This document shows positions 41,837 to 51,255 of a stretch of 64,000 bases of DNA, one piece after another. Source of the stretch: Phycisphaerales bacterium (GTDB taxonomy: Bacteria > Planctomycetota > Phycisphaerae > Sedimentisphaerales > Anaerobacaceae); contig PMZJ01000027.1 of the NCBI GenBank assembly GCA_003170415.1, positions 62,001 to 126,000 on the forward strand, in the 5' to 3' direction. Numbering within the stretch: the stretch's first letter is position 1; each line of letters starts with the position of its first letter. Under the pieces are notes generated by a model. The model saw only the letters and a list, made by a program, of their open reading frames with translations. It did not search any database and was not told the DNA's origin. The translations under genes and the position numbers were made by a program.

Positions 41837-43698
41837 CCACGGCCTCTGCGAAGGGTATGCCGATGCGGAAAGGCAAAAAATCGGCCGTGACCGCGGGCAA
41901 AAACAATGCGGATACTGCTGCGATTATTCTCATTGTGATTCTGGCGGGCATTCCCTTTGTTCTTGGGCGGTATTTTGAGTTCAACTATCCGGACCCATTC
42001 GACAGCGCCTCCAATGTTTATTCTGCGCAACATATCCTCAATGGCGCGAGAATCGGGATTGAGGAAAATCCCAGCGCCGCGCTGGGGACGCTGCTGGTCA
42101 ACATGCTCGGAGTCCGGCTGTTTGGGTTCAGTGAATTCGGGCCGAAGCTGATTCAGGCGATTATGCAGGCGGTCGCCCTTGTTTTGATGTTTGTCGCGAT
42201 GCGGAAGATATTCGGCAAGCTGCCGGCGGCCGTGGGGGTAATCGTTGCCGCGATTTATACGTCATCGCCGCTTATCGCCAAGTTCGGCAACGTCAAAGAG
42301 CAGTATATGATAGCGTGTATGGTGATGGCGATAAGTTTGCTGATTATGCGGCAATTGGGCGGGAAGTGGTGGCTTGGTTTCCTGGCCGGCGCAATCGTCG
42401 CGTGGGCGCCGCTTTTTAAGGAGACCGGCGCATCGGCAATCGGGGCGATGGGGCTTTTTGTGATTGTCCAGCCGATATTTAAACACAGAACCTGGAAGCA
42501 GACCGGCGTTGATATTGTGCTGCTGCTGGCAGGGGCGGCAGTGTCAATGGCGCCCTTATATATCTGGATAATCGGCTGGAAAGTGCAGATGTCTTTGCCG
42601 TATTCGTTCGTATGGAATACGATTTCAGGATTATTCCCTGCTCCTGCCGTGGCAACTCCACAGGGGGCTTCTTACGTCTCCGGCATAAGAAACGTAATGC
42701 CGTTTTCTGAGCAGTGGCCTAAGGTTTTGCGATTCTACCTTGCCCTGTGCCTGCCGGTCTCATTGGCGCTTGGCGCTATCATATCAGGACTCGTAAAAAT
42801 GATTCTGGGTTTGCGTCAAAGGTCACAGTCGTCGTCCGCCGGAACGGATTACGACCGTTTTCTGCTGCTGCTTGCCGTCTGGTGGCTGCTTGATATGGCC
42901 TTTGTCTGGATAAGCCCGGCTTCGTACGAGCAGTATTATCTTCCGCTGACGGTATCGGGCGCAATGACGGGCGGCTATCTTGTAGCTGTTTATCGCGACA
43001 AATTAGCCGGAGCTGTATTCAAAACTAAATGGGTCATTACCGGCATCGTTGGTTTTGTCCTGATGGTGGTTATGTCCTGGCACATATTTTTCGGCCTGCC
43101 GAAAAGCCCGTATTCGGGAATGACGTACCCGCAAAAGCGAAACGGGTATGTTCAGCGGTGGCAGGACGTATCACAGCGACGCAGTTTTGGAGCCAAGGGT
43201 TACTGGGAGCAGGCGGGCGAATACGTACGCAGCCGAACTCAGCCGACGGACAAAATATACGTTTGGGGCTGGGTTCCGGGAGTATATCTTTCGGCGCAAA
43301 GATTCAGCAGTTCGCCGGTTGCCTTTGAGAGCGAGATGCACACAAGGCCGCCTCAACAACTCGAGCAGGTGGTTGATGGTCTTCTCAGCGCGTTTGGCAA
43401 GGAGATGCCCAAATATATCGTTGATAGCCGCAAGCAGCATTTGCCGCTGGACAGGTTCAAATTTGAACTATGGCCAATCGTGGGTTATTCTGCCCAGGGA
43501 CAGCCGCAGTTTTTGCCGCCAGACCCGCAGACGGTGGCGATGTTCGAACAAAAATGGGGCGAGATGACCCGGGAAAGGTTTGGCGACGACGAGGCCCGTA
43601 GATTTGAAATTATGGGCAAATTCAGAAAGTTCATAAGAGAACATTACGAGATTGAGCAGATATTCGGCGACGAAATCGTTTTCAAATTGAAATCTTGA
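41833..43698 (+). CDS. GT39-type membrane glycosyltransferase
   Basis: 621 residues with about 10-12 membrane helices, a D-x-D/E-type first loop (FNYPDPFDSASNVYSAQHILNGARIGIEENP), and a large C-terminal soluble part. This matches ArnT/PMT-type glycosyltransferases that use a polyprenyl-linked sugar donor. It overlaps the upstream GT2 gene by 4 bases (ATGA). Confidence 0.75.
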   Translation: MTTASAKGMPMRKGKKSAVTAGKNNADTAAIILIVILAGIPFVLGRYFEFNYPDPFDSASNVYSAQHILNGARIGIEENPSAALGTLLVNMLGVRLFGFSEFGPKLIQAIMQAVALVLMFVAMRKIFGKLPAAVGVIVAAIYTSSPLIAKFGNVKEQYMIACMVMAISLLIMRQLGGKWWLGFLAGAIVAWAPLFKETGASAIGAMGLFVIVQPIFKHRTWKQTGVDIVLLLAGAAVSMAPLYIWIIGWKVQMSLPYSFVWNTISGLFPAPAVATPQGASYVSGIRNVMPFSEQWPKVLRFYLALCLPVSLALGAIISGLVKMILGLRQRSQSSSAGTDYDRFLLLLAVWWLLDMAFVWISPASYEQYYLPLTVSGAMTGGYLVAVYRDKLAGAVFKTKWVITGIVGFVLMVVMSWHIFFGLPKSPYSGMTYPQKRNGYVQRWQDVSQRRSFGAKGYWEQAGEYVRSRTQPTDKIYVWGWVPGVYLSAQRFSSSPVAFESEMHTRPPQQLEQVVDGLLSAFGKEMPKYIVDSRKQHLPLDRFKFELWPIVGYSAQGQPQFLPPDPQTVAMFEQKWGEMTRERFGDDEARRFEIMGKFRKFIREHYEIEQIFGDEIVFKLKS

Positions 43699-43739
43699 AT
43701 AGCATCCTCTGTCGGACGATAAAACCTCATAGGAAAACC

Positions 43740-45521
43740 GTGGCTAAGAAAAGAGATAAAAAGCCCAAAACTGTCCCGGATACCAGCCGGAATACTTTGA
43801 TGACGACCGCAGCCGAAAAGCGGTTGGATATTCTGACGGGCGTGGTGCTGTTCGCTTTCGGAGCGTATCATTCGATTCTTTATTTCGGGCACGCGGCGAT
43901 TCCCAATTCGGATTTCCCCGACTTCTTTCGGGAAGGCAGGAACTTGCTGTCGTTGCATCTGCCGTACAGCTTCAAGCATACCCCCGTGCTGGGCCTGCTG
44001 CAGAATTTTCTTTATCCGTTTGCCTGGGGATCTTCGCGTGAGCTTACCGCCGGCTGGCTGCTGAACGCGATACTGCATCCCCTCACGGTTGTCTTGTTCT
44101 GGCTTGTCGGGAAAAAGATTATCGGCAGGGCTGCCGTATGGTTTGCGATAATAGCGTCAATCAATCCCTGGACGATTTATTCCCTTATTGACCCGGTAGT
44201 TGAAACGCCGTTTTTGTTTTTCATTCTTTTGAGCATATACCTGATTTTCCGCCGTTCCCGCTGGGCGTATCTGGCGGCTTCGATTACTTCTATGATTCGC
44301 TATGAAGGGGCGGCTTTGATTGCCGCCGCGTTTGTGGCGGATATAATTAATAGAGAAGACAAGCGCGATGTCGCAAAAGCATTCATCTTTTCGGCGATTG
44401 CCGCCGTCCCTTTGATGTTTTGGCTGACGCTTACCGTTATGAACTGGCGGACGGAATCGGGCACGACTCATTATTTCAACGTTTTATTTTCCAAGGATTA
44501 TTCGAAAACCTTTGCCGAGGGACAGGGCAAACGCGGGATTGGTCTTCATTTACAGCTTCTCTGGCAGGTGGCGTTCCAGCCCCTTCTTATTCCTTATCCC
44601 GGCGCAAGCGAGGATTTTTCGGAAACTATTTTGAAGCTCGGTAAGGCCGTGGTGGTAATCGGTTTTGTTCTGGGATGCGTTGTTGCCGCCTTCAGACGGC
44701 GGTGGGAAATGCTGGTACTGCTTTTATTTTTAGTGCCATATTTTATATTGCACGCTTATTACCCATATCCGCTGCCGCGGTTTCACTCAACGGTCTTCTG
44801 GATACCGTTGCTCGTTGCGTGGTTCGGGCTGCAAAGCGCAGGTGGTTTTTTGGCGCAAAAAGCCCGGCTTCCGTGGCAGGCGACATTGGTGCTCAAGTTA
44901 GGCGTGGCTGTGGCCGCGGGCGTGTGGTTTGTCGATTTCGCCCGGAATTTCGGCTACGCATCGAGCATTAGTCCGACCTCGGCATCTATGCCCTATGTCG
45001 CGATGCTTGTGACGGCAATAATTATCGCGGCCGGAATGCTTGTTGAACGCCCCATACCTGTGTCCCGGCATTTATGCGTGGTTTCGATGCTGTGTCTGGT
45101 TATTGCGTCAAACCAGTTTATCCTGACTAGGATTGTTGGCGACGGAAAGCGGGAGATTGAGTTCAAAATGCTGGGTGAGTGGTTTGCGGCCAACGGCAAA
45201 CCGGGTGAAAAACTGGCCGTCTATCAGAATGATACGCAACTGTTCGCGGGGAAAAATGCGCCCAATGTTGTGGGGTTTCCCAAGGCAGGCAGCCCCGAGG
45301 AGCTTGTGGAAAAGCTTCGCCAGGAGGGAGTAACGTATGTTGTTTGGGCCACCAGAGAAGGTATAGGCCAGCGACACAATGATTATACCTTTTTGGGACT
45401 GGACAAAAATCTCGCATTGCTCAGCCAGCCGCGTAGTATCGGGCCTTTCCAATTCGTCAGGCAAATCGGCTCAGAGAGAGGATACGTGAACGTCTTTCGC
45501 CTGGAAAACGCGGATAAATAA
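43740..45521 (+). CDS. GT39-like polytopic membrane protein
   Basis: 593 residues from a GTG at 43740 (TAGGAAA upstream, and MAKKRDKKP is a plausible N-terminus); a TTG at 43695, overlapping the previous gene, is an alternative. It has about 11 helices, a first loop with NSDFPDFFREGRNLLSLHLPY, and a C-terminal periplasmic domain (about 450-593). The layout is like GT39/GT83 membrane glycosyltransferases. The sequence is diverged from its neighbour, so the substrate is not assigned. Confidence 0.7.
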   Translation: MAKKRDKKPKTVPDTSRNTLMTTAAEKRLDILTGVVLFAFGAYHSILYFGHAAIPNSDFPDFFREGRNLLSLHLPYSFKHTPVLGLLQNFLYPFAWGSSRELTAGWLLNAILHPLTVVLFWLVGKKIIGRAAVWFAIIASINPWTIYSLIDPVVETPFLFFILLSIYLIFRRSRWAYLAASITSMIRYEGAALIAAAFVADIINREDKRDVAKAFIFSAIAAVPLMFWLTLTVMNWRTESGTTHYFNVLFSKDYSKTFAEGQGKRGIGLHLQLLWQVAFQPLLIPYPGASEDFSETILKLGKAVVVIGFVLGCVVAAFRRRWEMLVLLLFLVPYFILHAYYPYPLPRFHSTVFWIPLLVAWFGLQSAGGFLAQKARLPWQATLVLKLGVAVAAGVWFVDFARNFGYASSISPTSASMPYVAMLVTAIIIAAGMLVERPIPVSRHLCVVSMLCLVIASNQFILTRIVGDGKREIEFKMLGEWFAANGKPGEKLAVYQNDTQLFAGKNAPNVVGFPKAGSPEELVEKLRQEGVTYVVWATREGIGQRHNDYTFLGLDKNLALLSQPRSIGPFQFVRQIGSERGYVNVFRLENADK

Positions 45522-45558
45522 CGATTGTAGTGATGTGTGAAATTATTACGGTGTGTTT

Positions 45559-46986
45559 ATGAGCGAATTGGCAGGCAAAATTTCCGAACCAGTCATGTCG
45601 GATAATGATACGCTGCTTAAATGGCGCAGACGCAACAGCTATTACTATGGCTGGCTTGACAGGATATACAAATTCGTCGTCCGACCAAACAGCAGGGTCC
45701 TGCACATCGGCTGCGAGTGCGGCGACCTTCTGGCGGCGGTGCAGCCGGCATACGGCGTGGGCGTTGACAGCAATGAAGCAGCAATCTCGCTGGCAAAAAA
45801 ACGGTTCCCGCATTTGAATTTCATAGTCGCCGACCCGCACGAGCTGCAACTCAATGAGAAATTCGATTATGTCCTGATATGCAATTCGCTGGGTGACTGG
45901 CAGGATATTCAGCGCGTGTTGGAACGGATTCATCCGCTTACCGACGACCATACGAGGATTGTCGTTACATATTACAATTACCTCTGGGAGTGGGTCTTGC
46001 GGCTGGGTTCCTCGCTGGGCGTTCGCAGGCCGCGTCGGCACCAGAACTGGCTGCCGCCCCAGGACATCGCGAATCTGCTTAATCTCGGCAATTTTGACGT
46101 CATTCGCACGGATTCCTTTGTCCTGCTCCCAAAGGGTATCTGGCTTATTAGTGCGTTGTTCAATTATATTCTTTCGCTGTTGCCAGGCTTCCGCGTTTTC
46201 AACATGGTCAATCTGATTATAGCAAGGCGTTCCGTGAAGTCCGGGCAGGACAAGGATTTATCGGTATCGGTGATAGTGCCCTGCAGAAACGAGCGGGGCA
46301 ACATCGAGGACGCCATAAAACGCATACCCGATATGGGCAGAGAAACCGAGATAATCTTCGTGGATGGCTCCAGCACTGACGGCACAGCCGAGGAGATAGA
46401 AAACCAAATCAAGAAACGCCCAGAGCGCAAAATCCGGCTGATACATCAGGGAAACGGCATCGGTAAAGGCGACGCGGTCAGGAAGGGTTTTGCGGCCGCG
46501 ACCGGGGACGTGCTGGTAATCCAGGACGCGGACCTTACCGCTCCGCCTGAGGATTTGCCGAAATTTTTTGCGGCTCTCCGTGACGGCAAAGGAGAATACA
46601 TCAACGGTTCCCGGCTTGTATATCCGATGGAAAAAGAGGCGATGCGGTTTTTGAATCTGCTGGCCAATAAATTTTTCGGGGCGTTGTTTTCCTGGCTTCT
46701 GGGCCAGCGGTTCAGGGACACCCTGTGCGGGACAAAGATGATTCGCAAAAGCGATTACGAAATAATCGCTGCCAACAGGTCGTATTTTGGCGACTTTGAC
46801 CCATTTGGCGATTTCGACCTCATATTCGGTGCCATCAAACAAAACCTCAAGGTAATTGAGGTGCCGGTGGGATATCGCGCAAGAACCTACGGCGAAACCA
46901 ATATAAGCAGGTTCAGGCACGGGTGGCTTTTGCTGAAAATGAGCTGGATAGCGTTCAAGAAAATCAAATGGTTAGGACGGGAGTAA
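45559..46986 (+). CDS. Methyltransferase-GT2 fusion protein
   Basis: 475 residues from ATG 45559 (a GTG two codons earlier is possible). The first about 225 residues are a class I SAM methyltransferase (VLHIGCECGDLLAAV, D-S-N-E-A, followed by VLICNSLGDW). The rest is a DPM1-like GT2 (VSVIVPCRNERGNIEDAIKRIP, FVDGSSTDGT, IQDADLTAPPED). Such fusions may link polyprenyl-P-sugar synthesis to a methylation step. The stop overlaps the next start (TAATG). Confidence 0.8.
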   Translation: MSELAGKISEPVMSDNDTLLKWRRRNSYYYGWLDRIYKFVVRPNSRVLHIGCECGDLLAAVQPAYGVGVDSNEAAISLAKKRFPHLNFIVADPHELQLNEKFDYVLICNSLGDWQDIQRVLERIHPLTDDHTRIVVTYYNYLWEWVLRLGSSLGVRRPRRHQNWLPPQDIANLLNLGNFDVIRTDSFVLLPKGIWLISALFNYILSLLPGFRVFNMVNLIIARRSVKSGQDKDLSVSVIVPCRNERGNIEDAIKRIPDMGRETEIIFVDGSSTDGTAEEIENQIKKRPERKIRLIHQGNGIGKGDAVRKGFAAATGDVLVIQDADLTAPPEDLPKFFAALRDGKGEYINGSRLVYPMEKEAMRFLNLLANKFFGALFSWLLGQRFRDTLCGTKMIRKSDYEIIAANRSYFGDFDPFGDFDLIFGAIKQNLKVIEVPVGYRARTYGETNISRFRHGWLLLKMSWIAFKKIKWLGRE

Positions 46987-49139
46987 TGAAAAACTCAAAA
47001 GGCAAAACCATGCCTCTGCATAACGCGGCCGGGGAGCAAGACCGCCGATTGCGCCTGGCGAGAATCGCGCTGCCTGCAGTGGTTTTCCTGTGGCCGTTGG
47101 TGTATCTGTTCCGCCTCGTTGTCCCGATAAACGGGGAATATACAGCCATCGGTAACGATTTTATTTCGCTGTACTACAGGTATAAAATCTATTTGCTTGC
47201 CAATCTTGCCGAGTTTCGTTTCCCGCTCTGGTCTCCATCTGAAGCGGCGGGCTTCCCGTTTTATACCAATCCGTTTGCCCAGGTGTTCTATCCCCTCAAT
47301 TTACTTCTCGTGGCCTGGTATAAGATATTAGGCGGCTACAGCTCGCTTGACCACCAGCTTTTTACGGTCCTCGGCATCTCGATATTTGCACTCGGCCTTT
47401 TTATGTGGCTCAAAACCATCAATAAAAACGTCACGGCTGTGCTTTTCGCTACCCTGATAATGTCCGTAAGTTTCAAAGTTACGGAAATTATCAGGTTCCC
47501 GAACGCTGTGCATACCGCTGCCTGGTATCCCTGGGTGCTTTATGCAATGACAAAAATCATACAAAGCCAGTCGTTGAAAAAGGCGATTTGGCATGGTTTT
47601 CTGCTGGCCTTTTCAATTATATGTATATGCACGGGTGGGTACCCGTATTTTTCTTATTACAGTATATTCCTGTTCACGCCGTATCTGCTGGTAATTCTTA
47701 TTAGACCCCTGCGTATTCGATTTATCGACGCGGGGCCGGTAAACTGGAAACGCTCCTTGCCGACCCTGGTTTTAGCCGGGGTCGCAGCCGTTGTTATATG
47801 CAGTCCATACATACTCGCGGTTAAATCGCTTATGCCGCTGGTCACGGACCGCAACGGAACGGACTTTGCCTTTTCCACGGAACACGTATTCAACCTCAAA
47901 GATACGGCCGGGTCGCTGGTGTACCCGCCCGATGCATCGACCGAAGGATGGTATTTCTTCAGCATAACGGCCTTACTGATTATTCTGATGTATCTGTTCT
48001 CGAGAAATAGAAAGATTCAAAATTCAGGTCAAAATAAAAACGACCTCAATTGCGCATCAGCCGGCGGAGCCGCAATCAAGCTTTTCCTTTTCGCCTGGAT
48101 TGCGACCATAACTTACATCAGTTATGGCCGCAGTTCATACCTGTTTATGTTTCTGTGGAAATTTTTGCCGGGCTTTTCATCTCTGCGTATCTGGGGTCGG
48201 ATTAATATAATTATGGTGCCCATTATTGCATGGCTGCTGTCTCTGGCTTATGCGCATTTTGAATCGCTGATTGCAGACAAAATCGCCGGCGCCGAAAAAC
48301 AATCTAAAATCCGGCCGGCTATTTTAACATTGGCGGCGGTTTACGCCGTTATTCTTGCAGTTCAATTATATTTTTACGTCAACGATATTTACGGCGTCTA
48401 CTGGGTTGAGTATTTCAAGCACCTCACGCCGTTGCGTATAAATTTCATAATTCGCGGGCTAATGTCCTTTACTATTATTGTCGTGCTTGTGATTTTTTCC
48501 AAACGTGCGCGAGCAAGCCGCCGTTACTATCCTAAGCTGGCGATGGTTATCTTGCTGGCAACGGCGGTTTTAGAGATGCGGTACATGGCGGTTCAAATCT
48601 GGACGCATCAGCAGCAATGGGAGCCGGGGCGAATAAAGCTGGATATAGCGCAAATGAACGAAACGTCGTTTCGGTACAAGAGAATCGACCGGAATTTCAC
48701 GATTGCGTTAAACCCGATTTTCAGCGTCGGCGTCATTGAGAACTGGTATTTTAACAGTTATGTCAAATTTCTCAAAAACACCGAAAATGAGCTGGAGGCC
48801 AGAAGGGTTTTACTGGGTGTTGCCGACGGCACGAGGATTTTCTTTTCCGAATCGATACAGCATTCCACGGTGACATCTTTTTTGCGGGACGCCAGCCGGT
48901 ATGCCACGGCGTCTGGCCGGCTGTTGTCTTACGACGGCGACGAGCTTGACTGGCAGATAGAGGCGCCGACGGCGGGATACCTCAGTTTCATTGACAACTG
49001 GGCGCCTGGCTGGAAGGCATGGGTGGATGGCCAGCCGACGGATATCGAACTTCTGTTCGGCACATTCAAGTGCGTTCGACTGACTCCCGGGAGACACCGT
49101 GTCAGATTCTGCTACCTGCCGGAAGTTTTTCAATGGTAG
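46986..49139 (+). CDS. YfhO-like polytopic membrane protein
   Basis: 717 residues from the ATG at 46986, which overlaps the TAA of the previous gene; the ORF is open further 5' but inside that gene. About 12 membrane helices follow a loop with WSPSEAAGFPFYTNPFAQVFYPLNLL. The C-terminal beta-rich segment YLSFIDNWAPGWKAWVDGQPTDIELLFGTFKCVRLTPGRHRVRFCYLPEV is the YfhO hallmark. YfhO proteins are thought to glycosylate lipoteichoic or other surface polymers. Confidence 0.8.
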   Translation: MKNSKGKTMPLHNAAGEQDRRLRLARIALPAVVFLWPLVYLFRLVVPINGEYTAIGNDFISLYYRYKIYLLANLAEFRFPLWSPSEAAGFPFYTNPFAQVFYPLNLLLVAWYKILGGYSSLDHQLFTVLGISIFALGLFMWLKTINKNVTAVLFATLIMSVSFKVTEIIRFPNAVHTAAWYPWVLYAMTKIIQSQSLKKAIWHGFLLAFSIICICTGGYPYFSYYSIFLFTPYLLVILIRPLRIRFIDAGPVNWKRSLPTLVLAGVAAVVICSPYILAVKSLMPLVTDRNGTDFAFSTEHVFNLKDTAGSLVYPPDASTEGWYFFSITALLIILMYLFSRNRKIQNSGQNKNDLNCASAGGAAIKLFLFAWIATITYISYGRSSYLFMFLWKFLPGFSSLRIWGRINIIMVPIIAWLLSLAYAHFESLIADKIAGAEKQSKIRPAILTLAAVYAVILAVQLYFYVNDIYGVYWVEYFKHLTPLRINFIIRGLMSFTIIVVLVIFSKRARASRRYYPKLAMVILLATAVLEMRYMAVQIWTHQQQWEPGRIKLDIAQMNETSFRYKRIDRNFTIALNPIFSVGVIENWYFNSYVKFLKNTENELEARRVLLGVADGTRIFFSESIQHSTVTSFLRDASRYATASGRLLSYDGDELDWQIEAPTAGYLSFIDNWAPGWKAWVDGQPTDIELLFGTFKCVRLTPGRHRVRFCYLPEVFQW

Positions 49140-49174
49140 AATAAGAGGTTTGTAACCCGGGAAATTAACTTACA

Positions 49175-50311
49175 ATGAAAGTGCTGATGCTCAATTACGA
49201 GTTTCCGCCCATCGGCGGCGGAGCGGGCAAGGCCCATTTGGCCATACTCAAACAGTACGCCGGAAAAAGCAATTTACAGGTGGACGTGCTGGCGTCGGCG
49301 CCGAAACCAGGTTTTGTGGTTCAAAAGTTGTCGGATAATGTCACCATTTACACCGTTGGCGTGCACAAGAAAAATCTGCACTACTGGCGCAAGATTGAGG
49401 TTGTGGAATGGGTTGCCCGTGCCACGCCGCCTTATCGGCGTTTGCTGAAGGAAAACCGTTACGACCTCGTTCACGCATTTTTCGGTCTGCCCACCGGCTG
49501 GCTTTGTTACAGAACAGCTAATCGCCTGCCGTATATAATCTCGCTCCGCGGTTCAGATGTCCCCGGCGGACACGCCCGGCTGCAGTTCGAATACAAACTG
49601 CTGGGGCCGCTTCTGAAGCGAATCTGGACAGATGCTTCGGTGCTTGTTGCGTGCAGCGAAGGTCTGAAAAACAGGGCACTGAGGTTTTTACCTTCGGCAA
49701 ATATAGATATCATTCCAAACGGTATCGACCTGGATAAATTTCATCCGGTGTCGAGCAGGGAATTATCCAGCGAGTTGAAACTCCTCACTGTTGGCCGGCT
49801 GTCGGTAACAAAGAGATTCGAAATGCTCGTCGAGGCAGTCGAGATATTAAGCAAACAGGGCAAAAATGTTCGCCTGACAATATCGGGCGGCGGGGGACTG
49901 CTTGACGAGTTGAAAAATCTTGTTGAGCAGAAAAAACTGACTGATATCATCAACCTGACCGGCAGAATCGAATCCGAGAAAATGCCCGATGTTTATGGCG
50001 CCCACGATATGTTCGTCAGCGCCAGTATGCAGGAAGGAATGAGCAACGCTATGCTCGAAGCGATGGCGTCGGGCCTGCCGATTATAACAACTCGGTGCGA
50101 GGGCGTGGATGAGCTGATTTCCGACAATGGTGTTGTCGTGGAAAAAGATTCCGCAGAGGCCCTAGCCGAGGCCATAAATAATCTGGCTGAAAACAAAAAG
50201 GCCTACGGGACGATGTGTGCGTTGGCAAGGAAACGAGCGGAAAATTTCGACTGGGACAAAGTGGCGAATGGATATATAAAACTTTATCAGCAGGTTCTCG
50301 GCAAAAAATAG
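49175..50311 (+). CDS. GT4 family glycosyltransferase
   Basis: 378 residues of a GT-B fold. N-terminal MLNYEFPPIGGGAGKAHLAI binds the acceptor side, and the C-terminal half has LTVGRLSVTKRFEMLVEAV, SASMQEGMSNAMLEAMASGLPIITTRCEGVDELI, the E-x7-E retaining motif region. It would add a sugar from a nucleotide-sugar to the growing chain on the cytoplasmic side. Confidence 0.87.
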   Translation: MKVLMLNYEFPPIGGGAGKAHLAILKQYAGKSNLQVDVLASAPKPGFVVQKLSDNVTIYTVGVHKKNLHYWRKIEVVEWVARATPPYRRLLKENRYDLVHAFFGLPTGWLCYRTANRLPYIISLRGSDVPGGHARLQFEYKLLGPLLKRIWTDASVLVACSEGLKNRALRFLPSANIDIIPNGIDLDKFHPVSSRELSSELKLLTVGRLSVTKRFEMLVEAVEILSKQGKNVRLTISGGGGLLDELKNLVEQKKLTDIINLTGRIESEKMPDVYGAHDMFVSASMQEGMSNAMLEAMASGLPIITTRCEGVDELISDNGVVVEKDSAEALAEAINNLAENKKAYGTMCALARKRAENFDWDKVANGYIKLYQQVLGKK

Positions 50312-50325
50312 TCGGCGAAAACAAA

Positions 50326-51255
50326 ATGGCAGGAATTATTTGCGTAACGATAGATACTGAGCCGGATTGCGACGTGCACTGGAGACGCTCGCGGCCGCTG
50401 ACGTTTGAATCCGTAACCTTCGGCATCCCTTCAATCCTCAGGCCAATCTGGGACAAGTTCGGCATCAAGCCGGTTTATTTTGTTTCGCCGGAGGTGGCCG
50501 AAAATGACCAGTGCTGCCGGGCGCTAAGGGATGAAATCGGACGTGGCGCTGAGATAGGGACACATTTGCACAGCGAATATATCGAGCCGCAGAAAAAATA
50601 CGAGGATATTTCCGGTACTGCCAGTGATGAATTCCCCTGTTTCGCTTATGATGCAGAAATAGAATCGGCGAAGATAAAAAACCTGACTGACCTGATTGAA
50701 AAGAAATTAGGCGTCAGACCGATTTCCTACAGGGCGGCCCGATACGGCGCGGATTTGGATACGATAAAAGCGTTGGAAAAACTGGACTACAAAGTCGATA
50801 GCTCGGTAACGCCTGATACCGACTGGCGAAGTTACGGCGGTCCGGACCATTCGCGGGCGCCGAAGCAGCCGTATTTTATTTCTCAAACGGATTATTATTC
50901 AGCGGGCAACGGCGCAATTTTGGAAGTGCCTATTACTGTTTCGGGCAAGCGGTTGCCGTTTTTGCCCGACAAGTGGATGTTTTACCGATGGCTGCGGCCT
51001 ACGCATATGACCGCCTTCGAGATGAAATCGCTCGTTGCCGAATTCGCGAGAAACCATAGCTCGCCGGTGCTTAACCTGATGTTTCATTCGATGGAGGTTT
51101 TGCCCGGCAAAACGCCCTTTGTAAGAACAAAGCTTGGCCAAAAGATGTATTTATGTCGGCTGAATTCAATTTTTCGATATATGAAAAAATTGGGCTTTGA
51201 GAGCAAAACACTGACAGAAGTTTACGCTGGAATGGTCAGCAGGAGCAGTAAATAG
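50326..51255 (+). CDS. Polysaccharide deacetylase family protein
   Basis: 309 residues from ATG 50326, 14 bases after the GT4 stop (longer ORF starts lie inside that gene). Motif 1 is TIDTEPDCD, and the metal-binding H-x3-H appears as THLHSEY. YRAARYGADLDTIKALEKLDYKVDSSVTP is typical of NodB-like/WalW proteins. These remove acetyl groups from sugars of polysaccharides; the substrate is unknown. The next gene starts in its stop codon (TAGTG). Confidence 0.78.
   Translation: MAGIICVTIDTEPDCDVHWRRSRPLTFESVTFGIPSILRPIWDKFGIKPVYFVSPEVAENDQCCRALRDEIGRGAEIGTHLHSEYIEPQKKYEDISGTASDEFPCFAYDAEIESAKIKNLTDLIEKKLGVRPISYRAARYGADLDTIKALEKLDYKVDSSVTPDTDWRSYGGPDHSRAPKQPYFISQTDYYSAGNGAILEVPITVSGKRLPFLPDKWMFYRWLRPTHMTAFEMKSLVAEFARNHSSPVLNLMFHSMEVLPGKTPFVRTKLGQKMYLCRLNSIFRYMKKLGFESKTLTEVYAGMVSRSSK

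Noticed and set aside
45457-46041. 194-residue minus-strand ORF in the methyltransferase-GT2 region
   Set aside because: It is antisense to the SAM-binding part of the fusion gene and spans a gene junction.
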